Below, in pieces: positions 1-5,617 of a DNA stretch of 8,227 nt. This DNA comes from an uncultured Clostridia bacterium. GTDB lineage: Bacteria; Bacillota; Clostridia; TANB77; CAG-508. The notes beneath the pieces are model-generated. The model did no database searches, was not told the origin of the DNA, and saw only the letters and a program-made list of their open reading frames with translations. A program made the translations under genes and the position numbers. The DNA is taken from NCBI GenBank assembly GCA_948517135.1, contig CAORJJ010000083.1, forward strand, positions 1-8,227. The letters are read 5' to 3'. Positions within the stretch are counted from its first letter, which is position 1. Each line of letters begins with the position of its first letter.

Positions 1-186
1 ATCTTATATACTAGCTATATTTTGAATAATAATTTTCTGAATGGAAAGTTCGAATGTAAACAAAGTATTTTATTAGTAGAATATGGCGGATTACCGAGAA
101 CTTTTAATGAAGAAAATATATTATTCAAAATATATTTAGCATGTAATAAGAAATTAATGCAAAATAACAATTTATCTAATAGTTAA
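1..186 (+). CDS. C-terminal end of an unrecognised protein (5' end outside window)
   Basis: An open frame runs from the left edge for 61 codons to a TAA at 184-186. The tail contains a hydrophobic stretch with the residues SILLVEYGGLPRTF, then a Lys/Asn-rich end (ACNKKLMQNNNLSNS). I do not recognise the family, and the fragment is too short to assign a function. It is the only plus-strand gene candidate in the window and converges on the radical SAM/peptide unit. Its stop lies 15 bases before the hairpin at 201-238, which ends the opposite unit. No start or ribosome site can be seen because the gene begins outside. The frame is otherwise open and has plausible AT-rich codon use, so a real gene end is likely but not certain. 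Confidence 0.5.
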   Translation: MLYTSYILNNNFLNGKFECKQSILLVEYGGLPRTFNEENILFKIYLACNKKLMQNNNLSNS

Positions 187-200
187 TATATAATTTTATA

Positions 201-238
201 GTAAAAATGAAGAGAGCATTAATTCTAATGCCCTCTTC
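201..238 (-). terminator. Intrinsic terminator of the radical SAM/peptide unit
   Basis: A 13-bp stem (209-221 with 226-238) has a 4-base loop. In minus-strand RNA the single non-Watson-Crick pair is a G-U, and the stem is followed by AUUUUUA (from 202-208). On the plus strand the same position is an A-C mismatch and there is no immediate T run. It therefore works best for minus-strand transcripts and closes the peptide gene that ends at 266. Confidence 0.85.
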
Positions 239-265
239 CCAATATTCAGTTTTTATCTTGCTTCT

Positions 266-502
266 TTACCAGCCCCGTCTGATATTCTCAAATGCACGTC
301 TAATATCGTTGTTTGATGCTGGAACATTGCCGCCACAGCCACCAGAATCAACAGAAAATCTGGTTTCGCTCCCCCCACATCCATTTCTTGTTTCAGAAAC
401 GTACAGATACTTTGTGGGGCTTCCGCACCCACCAGAACTAATAGGAATTCTCATTTCAGAAGAACCACCACAACCTCCAAAACTACCGCCACCACATGAC
501 AT
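266..502 (-). CDS. Gly/Cys-repeat peptide, candidate RiPP precursor
   Basis: A 78-aa protein with five cysteines (3, 11, 26, 42, 56). Each sits in a C-G-G or G-C-G context, and the last four are spaced 15, 16 and 14 residues apart. After three of these cysteines comes a polar/hydrophobic alternating stretch (SSEMRIPIS, SPTKYLYVSETR, SETRFSVDS). This gives roughly three and a half degenerate repeats covering residues 3-58. The tail, about 59-78, is Cys-free and charged, with IRRAFENIRRGW at the end. There is no signal peptide. ATG at 502 is chosen because AAGGAGG at 511-517 lies just upstream. The gene starts 13 bases after the radical SAM gene ends, so it is very likely co-transcribed and translationally coupled. 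By hand count it is about 46% GC (110 of 237), partly forced by Gly codons (GGN) and Cys codons (TGY). Inference: it is the substrate of the neighbouring enzyme. A metal-binding or structural Gly/Cys protein is the main alternative. Confidence 0.8.
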   Translation of the reverse strand: MSCGGGSFGGCGGSSEMRIPISSGGCGSPTKYLYVSETRNGCGGSETRFSVDSGGCGGNVPASNNDIRRAFENIRRGW

Positions 503-510
503 AACGTTTG

Positions 511-517
511 CCTCCTT
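511..517 (-). promoter_or_regulatory. Ribosome site of the peptide gene, overlapping the radical SAM stop codon
   Basis: AAGGAGG reads on the minus strand at 511-517, and the radical SAM gene's TAA occupies 516-518. A ribosome finishing the enzyme gene therefore stops on the peptide's ribosome site. This suggests translational coupling and fixes the peptide start at 502. Confidence 0.85.
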
Positions 518-1406
518 ATTGTTTTTTGGTGTTTATCATACTCAAAAATTTCGATATATTCTCATTTTTGCCATCCCAGTCGTAACATATATCTCCATTT
601 TGAAGTATAATCAAGTCATTAATTTCTACAACATTTGCAAACTGAACTGCAGTCGTCATAACACCTCTATGGTAATTAATTATCAGCTCATCTTCATGTT
701 CTTTATTAAACTTAATAAAAGTACATGTATCACAAACATTGCAAAAAGTATGAGATTGATAATAATAAGCTGTTGCCAAATCATTTACAACTTTACTATC
801 TGTCATCTCATGCAAATCACTCTTGCTTTGTGTAATATAATTACTACGCAGGTTTAAAATTAATGAATATGCTCCACCTTTCATTTTGGCAATTCTTGTC
901 CATCTACTAACATATTTTTCCATGCTTTCAATAGAAAAAGAATCTTTACTTTGCTCAACAACATTAATTCTTACTGGCTTTTTAATTGTAGCAATTACCT
1001 CATCTTCCGCTATCTGATGAAGAATTTTTGAATCCTCTTCATACGAATGTGTGTGCCTAGAAATGCTAATACTTCTTATGCACTCATTGGAATTTACAAG
1101 TTCTATAAATTCTTTGCAGTTTCTCTTAGGTAAGCTTGTATTAATATAAACAACTTTGTTATCAACAATTCTGAGTAATTCCCTCAGTTTGTCAATATCT
1201 GCACTTGGCTCACCACCAGTAAAAACAACAATTGGTAACATAGAATCTCTTATCAATTGTAAACTTTGTTTTACTTTTTCATAATCTCCCTTTATCCGTT
1301 CATAATCCTTTTTTGAGGAGCAGAATTTACAATTGTTTGTACAGTTCCATGGCACATATACTGTAACAGAAAAGTCACTTCTTCCTATTGTAAAGTCATT
1401 AATCAT
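516..1406 (-). CDS. Radical SAM enzyme, probable peptide maturase
   Basis: A 296-aa protein with a radical SAM core. The cluster motif CTNNCKFC has Cys 22, 26 and 29 (CX3CX2C), which would bind the 4Fe-4S cluster that cleaves S-adenosylmethionine. The SAM-binding GGEP motif is at 64-67, after a beta strand (IVVFT). A second Cys group, CNVCDTC (Cys 222, 225, 228), lies in the C-terminal third, and a further Cys is at 274. This resembles the auxiliary-cluster region of peptide-modifying radical SAM enzymes but does not match a full SPASM spacing. No separate peptide-recognition (RRE) domain is obvious, because the core starts near residue 14. The start at 1406 is set by GGGAGG at 1412-1417. Seen: the motifs and the tight linkage to a Cys-repeat peptide. 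Inferred: it forms thioether or carbon-centred crosslinks in that peptide. The exact subfamily is unknown to me, and another radical SAM reaction cannot be excluded. Confidence 0.85.
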   Translation of the reverse strand: MINDFTIGRSDFSVTVYVPWNCTNNCKFCSSKKDYERIKGDYEKVKQSLQLIRDSMLPIVVFTGGEPSADIDKLRELLRIVDNKVVYINTSLPKRNCKEFIELVNSNECIRSISISRHTHSYEEDSKILHQIAEDEVIATIKKPVRINVVEQSKDSFSIESMEKYVSRWTRIAKMKGGAYSLILNLRSNYITQSKSDLHEMTDSKVVNDLATAYYYQSHTFCNVCDTCTFIKFNKEHEDELIINYHRGVMTTAVQFANVVEINDLIILQNGDICYDWDGKNENISKFLSMINTKKQ

Positions 1407-1480
1407 AATGTCCTCCCTTGTTCTTGAATCAATGGTTAATAAAAACTTTATTTTTTTCTATTGGATATAAATAAAACTAA

Positions 1481-1516
1481 ACTATTAAATATTATATAAC
1501 AAAAATATTTAATAGT
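1481..1516. repeat. Perfect 13-bp inverted repeat embracing the radical SAM promoter, candidate operator
   Basis: ACTATTAAATATT at 1481-1493 is the exact reverse complement of AATATTTAATAGT at 1504-1516, with 10 bases between. The left arm covers the predicted transcription start and half of the -10 box. The right arm overlaps half of the -35 box. The right arm lies upstream of the start site, so the repeat cannot fold in the unit's own transcript. A DNA-binding dimer is the simplest reading. Confidence 0.55.
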
Positions 1517-1519
1517 CAA
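1491..1519 (-). promoter_or_regulatory. Promoter of the radical SAM/peptide unit
   Basis: On the minus strand, TTGACT (1514-1519) is followed after exactly 17 bases by TATAAT (1491-1496). This is a near-consensus housekeeping-sigma promoter. The start would be near 1484, giving a leader of roughly 77 nt before the ATG at 1406. The leader is AT-rich and I see no riboswitch-like structure in it. Confidence 0.8.
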
Positions 1520-1530
1520 TCTTATGTAAA

Positions 1531-1567
1531 CAGAAGAGTCTATTTTCTTTTAGAAATAGACTCTTCT
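1531..1567 (-). terminator. Hairpin terminator after leuS
   Basis: A perfect 14-bp stem pairs AGAAGAGTCTATTT (1532-1545) with 1554-1567 around an 8-base loop. It lies six bases beyond the leuS stop. The following U tract is weak (GUUUACAU), so some read-through into the radical SAM unit is possible. Confidence 0.65.
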
Positions 1568-1572
1568 ATGAA

Positions 1573-4149
1573 TTATTTTGCTACAATATTATAAATTTTT
1601 CCTTTTACATAAATTTCTTTTACAACATTTTTCCCTGAAATAGCATTTTGAATTGATTCTGTGTTATCCACTATTGCTTTTACTTCTTCTTGAGATGCTT
1701 CTTTAGGAGCAACAACTACTGCTTTTACTTTTCCATTAACTTGTACTGGTATTTCAATCTCATCATCAATAGTTTTTGCTTCATTATATGTTGGCCATGG
1801 TGTTTCATTTATTGTTTTACTTTCACCTAATATGTTAAACAATTCTTCTGTCATATGTGGTGCAAAAGGATTTAGTAATTGTAAAAATGTTTTATATTCA
1901 GCTTTATTTATCATTTTATCTTTATAGAATTCATTTGTCATTTTCATAAATTCTGCAACTGAAGTATTAAATTTCATTTCTTCAATATCTAAAGTTACTT
2001 TTTTAATTGCTTTGTGCATCATTTTTTCATGTTTCTCAGAATATTCATCTCCATCTACTAAAATATCTTGCATATTCCAAACTCTATCTAAGAATTTTCC
2101 ACATCCACGAATTGATTCCATAGACCATGGAGCTGTTTGATCAAAAGGTCCCATAAACATTTCATACACTCTAAATGTATCTGCACCAAATTCTGCAACT
2201 ATATCATCAGGATTTATAACATTTCCTTTGGATTTAGACATTTTTTCTCCATTACCACCTAAAATCATACCATGAGATGTTCTCTTTTGATATGGTTCTT
2301 TTGTAGGTACAACTCCTATATCATATAAGAATTTATGCCAAAATCTTGAATATAATAAATGAAGCGTTGTATGTTCCATTCCTCCATTATACCAATCTAT
2401 TGGTGACCAGTATTCTAATGCTTCTTTTGAAGCTAGGTTTTCTGAATTATGTGGATCCATATATCTTAAAAAATACCATGAAGATCCTGCCCATTGTGGC
2501 ATTGTATCTGTCTCTCGTCTAGCCTCCTTACCACAACATGGACATTTTGCTTTTATCCATTCTTCTTGTTTCGCTAAAGGTGATTCCCCATTTTCTCCTG
2601 GTTCATAATCTTCTATATCAGGAAGTACTAAAGGTAATTCTGATTCTGGAATTGAATTCCAGCCACAATCTTCACAATATACCATTGGTATTGGTTCTCC
2701 CCAATATCTCTGACGAGAAAATACCCAATCACGTAATTTGTAATTTACTTTTCTCTCACCTAATTTGTTTTCTTCTATATACTTAATCGCTCTTTGAATT
2801 GCTTCTTTTGATGTTAAACCATTTAAAAAATGTGAATTTATCGAAATTCCATTATCTACATCAGTAAATGGTTCCTTCATATCATCATCCATATATACTT
2901 TAAATAATTCATCTACTTTTTCAATAAGATCTAGTTCATCAACATTTTTAGATCTAATAACTTGTTTTATTGGTAATTTAAATTTTTTAGCAAATTCAAA
3001 ATCTCTTTCATCATGAGCTGGAACAGCCATAATAGCTCCTGTTCCATAAGTACTTAAAACATAATCTGAAATCCAAATTGGAATAGTTGAAGTTTCTGAA
3101 AAAGGATTTATTGCTCTAATTCCTTTTACTTCTACCCCTGTTTTTTCTTTATTTAATTCAGCTCTTTCAAAATCAGATTTTAAAGCAGCTTTTTCTTTAT
3201 ATTCATTTATTTCATCTAAATTTGTAATTTTATCTGCAAATTTATTTATTAAATCATGTTCTGGAGCAATAACCATATATGTTACTCCAAAGATTGTATC
3301 TGGTCTTGTTGTATATACTTTTAAATATTGTCTTTCTAATTTTTCATTTTCAACTTCTTTATTATAAAGAGTAACTTCACTATTTGAAACAATCTCATCT
3401 TTTGATATTGTTTCAAATACTTTTAAAGATTTCATTTCAGGCATTACTTCAAAATTCACTTCTGCCCCTTCACTTCTGCCAATCCAATTTTTTTGTTGTG
3501 CCTTTATTTTATCTAAGAAATCAATATCCTCTAAATCATCAATTAATCTTTGCGCATATTCTGTTATTTTTAACATCCATTGTGACTTTTCTTTTTGAAC
3601 AACTGGACTTCCACATCTTTCACAAACACCATTTACAACTTCTTCGTTTGCCAATCCAACTTTACAACCTGTACAGAAATTAATTGGCATTGTAGCTTTA
3701 TAAGCTAAACCATGTTTATATAGTTGAATAAATATCCATTGTGTCCATTTATAATAATCAGGATCTGTTGTATTAACTTCTCTTGACCAATCAAAAGAAA
3801 AACCTAATGATTTTAATTGTTCTCTAAAATGATTTATATTATTTTCTGTTGTTATTTTTGGATGAACATGATTTTTGATAGCATAATTTTCAGCAGGGAG
3901 TCCGAAAGCATCAAAACCAATTGGATATAAAACATTATATCCTTCCATTCTTTTCTTTCTTGCAATAATATCCAATGCAGTATAAGATCTTGGATGACCT
4001 ACATGTAATCCTTGACCTGATGGATATGGAAATTCTATTAAACCATACCATTTCTTCTTATTTGAAAAATCTTGTTTTGCATTAAATGTACCTTCTTTGT
4101 ACCATTTAGATTGCCATTTTTGTTCTACTTCTTTAAAATTATACCCCAT
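1573..4149 (-). CDS. leuS: Leucyl-tRNA synthetase
   Basis: A cytoplasmic class Ia enzyme that charges tRNA-Leu with leucine using ATP. It has 858 aa, at the upper end of the bacterial range. Motifs in order: the HIGH signature as HVGH at 49-52; zinc-ribbon cysteines CTGC (159-162) and CERC (176-179); CP1 editing-domain TTRPDT (280-285) and GTGAIMAVPAHDERD (369-383), whose Asp 380 matches the conserved editing aspartate; a second Cys pair, CEDC (492-495) and CPCC (536-539); KMSKS at 636-640; and a C-terminal anticodon/tRNA-binding region ending in a VQVNGK-type domain. About 27-30 residues just before TTRPDT (roughly 240-275, Lys/Glu-rich) look longer than in common homologues as I remember them. 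The start at 4149 is supported by AGGGAGAG at 4155-4162. It has its own promoter and terminator and is therefore a single-gene unit. Confidence 0.98.
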   Translation of the reverse strand: MGYNFKEVEQKWQSKWYKEGTFNAKQDFSNKKKWYGLIEFPYPSGQGLHVGHPRSYTALDIIARKKRMEGYNVLYPIGFDAFGLPAENYAIKNHVHPKITTENNINHFREQLKSLGFSFDWSREVNTTDPDYYKWTQWIFIQLYKHGLAYKATMPINFCTGCKVGLANEEVVNGVCERCGSPVVQKEKSQWMLKITEYAQRLIDDLEDIDFLDKIKAQQKNWIGRSEGAEVNFEVMPEMKSLKVFETISKDEIVSNSEVTLYNKEVENEKLERQYLKVYTTRPDTIFGVTYMVIAPEHDLINKFADKITNLDEINEYKEKAALKSDFERAELNKEKTGVEVKGIRAINPFSETSTIPIWISDYVLSTYGTGAIMAVPAHDERDFEFAKKFKLPIKQVIRSKNVDELDLIEKVDELFKVYMDDDMKEPFTDVDNGISINSHFLNGLTSKEAIQRAIKYIEENKLGERKVNYKLRDWVFSRQRYWGEPIPMVYCEDCGWNSIPESELPLVLPDIEDYEPGENGESPLAKQEEWIKAKCPCCGKEARRETDTMPQWAGSSWYFLRYMDPHNSENLASKEALEYWSPIDWYNGGMEHTTLHLLYSRFWHKFLYDIGVVPTKEPYQKRTSHGMILGGNGEKMSKSKGNVINPDDIVAEFGADTFRVYEMFMGPFDQTAPWSMESIRGCGKFLDRVWNMQDILVDGDEYSEKHEKMMHKAIKKVTLDIEEMKFNTSVAEFMKMTNEFYKDKMINKAEYKTFLQLLNPFAPHMTEELFNILGESKTINETPWPTYNEAKTIDDEIEIPVQVNGKVKAVVVAPKEASQEEVKAIVDNTESIQNAISGKNVVKEIYVKGKIYNIVAK

Positions 4150-4188
4150 AGCTTTCTCTCCCTTTTTACTCTAATTTCAATGCTAATT

Positions 4189-4217
4189 ATTATATATCAA
4201 TAATTCAGTTTTTTCAA
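4189..4217 (-). promoter_or_regulatory. leuS promoter
   Basis: TTGAAA (4212-4217), a 17-base spacer and TATAAT (4189-4194) read on the minus strand. The start near 4182 leaves only about 33 nt of leader. It sits between the rplT terminator and leuS, so leuS is transcribed independently of the ribosomal operon. Confidence 0.75.
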
Positions 4218-4230
4218 GCTTTCTAGAACA

Positions 4231-4262
4231 TAAAAAAAGAATATGACAAGCATATTCCTCTT
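4231..4262 (-). terminator. Terminator of the infC-rpmI-rplT operon
   Basis: On the minus strand GAATATG pairs with CATATTC (4251-4257 with 4239-4245) around a 5-base loop. Seven Ts follow (4232-4238). Flanking AAAAGAG can extend the pairing into the U tract. It lies about 15 bases past the rplT stop. Confidence 0.85.
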
Positions 4263-4277
4263 TTAATATATTTCAAA

Positions 4278-4628
4278 TTAAGCTTTTTTTGCAATTTCAG
4301 CTAATTCAGCAAATGCTTTGCTATCTGAAACAGCGATTTCAGCTAACATTTTTCTATTGATTGTAACATTAGCTTTCTTTAATCCTGCGATCATTCTGCT
4401 ATATGTTAAACCATTCATTCTAGCTGCTGCATTAATTCTTGCAATCCATAATTTTCTAAAATCAGATTTTTTATCTTTTCTTCCTACATATGCATACATT
4501 CCAGATTTCATAACTGCTTGTTTAGCATTTCTGTATCTGTAATGTTTTGCTCCATAGTATCCTTTTGCTTGTTTTAATACTTTTTTATGTCTTGCTCTTG
4601 TTGTTCTTGCTGTTTTTACTCTTGCCAT
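4278..4628 (-). CDS. rplT: Large ribosomal subunit protein bL20
   Basis: A 116-aa protein of the usual length. The N-terminus is the long basic extension typical of L20 (MARVKTARTTRARHKKVLK, then AKGYYGAKHYRYRNAK), which threads into 23S rRNA during early assembly of the 50S subunit. A globular helical C-terminus follows (LWIARINAAARMNGLTYS, near residues 61-78). The start is fixed by GAAGGAGT at 4638-4645. It is the last gene of infC-rpmI-rplT, 33 bases after rpmI, with a terminator behind it. In other low-GC Gram-positives L20 represses this operon by binding the leader RNA. The leader seen upstream of infC fits that scheme. Confidence 0.98.
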   Translation of the reverse strand: MARVKTARTTRARHKKVLKQAKGYYGAKHYRYRNAKQAVMKSGMYAYVGRKDKKSDFRKLWIARINAAARMNGLTYSRMIAGLKKANVTINRKMLAEIAVSDSKAFAELAEIAKKA

Positions 4629-4661
4629 TTATTTTCAACTCCTTCTATACTAAATTTAATT

Positions 4662-4865
4662 CTAGTTACCATATGGTAATAATTTTTTGATTCCAGCTAC
4701 TACAGTTTTATCTGCGTATGCATCTTGAATTTTTCCTGATTTCTTTTGTCTTGTTGTTTTTGTTGCTAAACGATGTCTTCTATTAGCTTTTGTTCTTTTA
4801 ACTTTGTCAGTAGCTGTATAAGAATATCTTTTCTTTGCAGCTTTATTTGTTTTTAATTTTGGCAT
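4662..4865 (-). CDS. rpmI: Large ribosomal subunit protein bL35
   Basis: A 67-aa, strongly basic protein beginning MPKLKTNKAAKKR, the conserved L35 N-terminus, and ending near KKLLPYGN. The start at 4865 is preferred over an in-frame ATG six codons upstream (4883). L35 proteins begin at MPK, and the upstream ATG abuts the ribosome site AAGGGAGAT (4872-4880) that serves 4865. The stop is TAG. It lies between infC (26 bases upstream) and rplT, the standard gene order. Confidence 0.97.
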   Translation of the reverse strand: MPKLKTNKAAKKRYSYTATDKVKRTKANRRHRLATKTTRQKKSGKIQDAYADKTVVAGIKKLLPYGN

Positions 4866-4891
4866 TTTGAAATCTCCCTTCATTATTTAAT

Positions 4892-5401
4892 TTATATTTT
4901 TTTTGTTAAAATTACAAACATTGTTTTACCTTCTAAGAATGGCTTTTTCTCAACTGTTGATATATCAGATAAGTCTTCTATGAATTTGTTTAAAACAATT
5001 TCTCCAGCCTTAGTATTATTCAATTCTCTTCCTCTGAATCTTACTGTAAATTTAACTTTATTTCCAGATTCTAAAAATGTTCTAGCATTTTTACTTTTAA
5101 AAGAAAAATCATGATCACCAATATTTGGTGTAACTCTAATTTCTTTTAACTCAACAGTTTTCTGATTTTTTCTAGACTCTTTTTCTTTTTTTGCTTGTTC
5201 AAATTTGTATTTTCCATAATTCATTAATTTACAAACTACTGGTTTGCTATTTGGAGAAACTAAAACTAAATCTAGGTTCTTCTCTTCAGCATATTTTAAC
5301 GCTTCATCAATAGAAATAACTCCTATTTTTTCTCCTTCTGCACCAATTAATTGAACTTCTTTTTCTTTAATTTGTCCATTTATAGGCAATTCTTGTTTAA
5401 T
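4892..5401 (-). CDS. infC: Translation initiation factor IF-3, apparent AUU start
   Basis: IF-3 binds the 30S subunit, keeps it apart from 50S and checks start-codon pairing. From the start at 5401 it is 169 aa, normal for the family. The N-domain runs from about residue 6 (LPINGQIKEKEVQLIG) through NLDLVLVSP and YGKYKFEQ (62-69). The basic linker is AKKEKESRKNQK, and the C-domain has LKEIRVTP, GDHDF and RFRGRE (121-126). The start codon is ATT at 5399-5401, nine bases after GGAGG (5411-5415). The nearest in-frame ATG, at 5467, would add 22 residues (rich in Trp and Phe) encoded by the leader and its terminator hairpin, and it has no ribosome site. In E. coli infC, an AUU start lets IF-3 repress its own synthesis. 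The same control is inferred here. Confidence 0.93.
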   Translation of the reverse strand: MKQELPINGQIKEKEVQLIGAEGEKIGVISIDEALKYAEEKNLDLVLVSPNSKPVVCKLMNYGKYKFEQAKKEKESRKNQKTVELKEIRVTPNIGDHDFSFKSKNARTFLESGNKVKFTVRFRGRELNNTKAGEIVLNKFIEDLSDISTVEKKPFLEGKTMFVILTKKI

Positions 5402-5538
5402 AGTAAAACACCTCCAAAAAAAAATTTGACTTATTTTAAAAAGCCAAATCCACATACTAAATTCCATATAAAACGTTGAAATTTAACCTTATGCTCACAC
5501 TTAAGATAAGGTGAGAAGTGGATACTTCTTCTTAAAAC
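5402..5538 (-). ncRNA. Leader RNA of the infC operon, L20-leader-like attenuator
   Basis: About 137 untranslated bases separate the predicted start (about 5538) from the infC start. In transcript order they hold three elements. The first is a 6-bp hairpin, AGAAGU-AUCC-ACUUCU (5529-5514). The second is a 7-bp hairpin, ACCUUAU/AUAAGGU (5512-5506 with 5492-5486), which competes with CUCAC/GUGAG (5515-5511 with 5498-5494). The third is the terminator at 5416-5449. AUCCAC at 5518-5523, in the first hairpin's loop and 3' arm, is complementary to GUGGAU at 5448-5453. The latter overlaps the base of the terminator, so pseudoknot-like switching is possible. Position and architecture match the known L20-controlled leaders of low-GC Gram-positives. 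The family assignment itself is inference. Confidence 0.7.
5416..5449 (-). terminator. Attenuator terminator in the infC leader
   Basis: On the minus strand AUUUGGCUU (5441-5449) pairs with AAGUCAAAU (5424-5432), including one G-U pair, around an 8-base loop. Nine Us follow (5416-5424). It ends directly against the infC ribosome site GGAGG (5411-5415). That placement indicates premature termination as the control point rather than the end of a gene. Confidence 0.8.
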
Positions 5539-5544
5539 ATTAAA

Positions 5545-5573
5545 ATAATACCACTTTTTAATTATTTTGTCAA
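5545..5573 (-). promoter_or_regulatory. Promoter of infC-rpmI-rplT
   Basis: TTGACA (5568-5573), exactly 17 bases, then TATTAT (5545-5550) on the minus strand. This is a consensus -35 with a near-consensus -10, the strongest-looking promoter in the window and in keeping with ribosomal genes. Confidence 0.88.
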
Positions 5574-5582
5574 GAAAAAATT

Positions 5583-5609
5583 AAAAAAGTCTCTTAAAAT
5601 TTAAGAGAC
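5583..5609 (-). terminator. Terminator of the two-gene hypothetical unit
   Basis: GTCTCTTAAA (5589-5598) and its perfect complement (5600-5609) form the stem; the innermost pairs would open as the loop. Six Ts (5583-5588) follow on the minus strand. It sits just past the gene that ends at 5618 and ten bases before the infC -35 box. Confidence 0.88.
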
Positions 5610-5617
5610 ACTATTAG

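Noticed and set aside
207..857. Long plus-strand open frame of 216 codons
   Set aside because: It runs antisense through the peptide gene and half of the radical SAM gene, begins inside a terminator hairpin, has no ribosome site and gives an incoherent protein. It is a shadow of the minus-strand genes.
2538..2786. Plus-strand open frames inside leuS (also 3384-3683) and inside rplT (4318-4542)
   Set aside because: All lie antisense within well-supported genes, lack ribosome sites and give low-complexity Leu/Phe-rich products.
4866..4883. Earlier start for L35 at 4883
   Set aside because: This ATG sits against the ribosome site that serves 4865, and L35 proteins begin with MPK.
5402..5467. 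N-terminal extension of IF-3 from the ATG at 5467
   Set aside because: The 22 extra residues are encoded by the attenuator hairpin, U tract and ribosome site. No ribosome site precedes the ATG, and IF-3 homologues start near the ATT.
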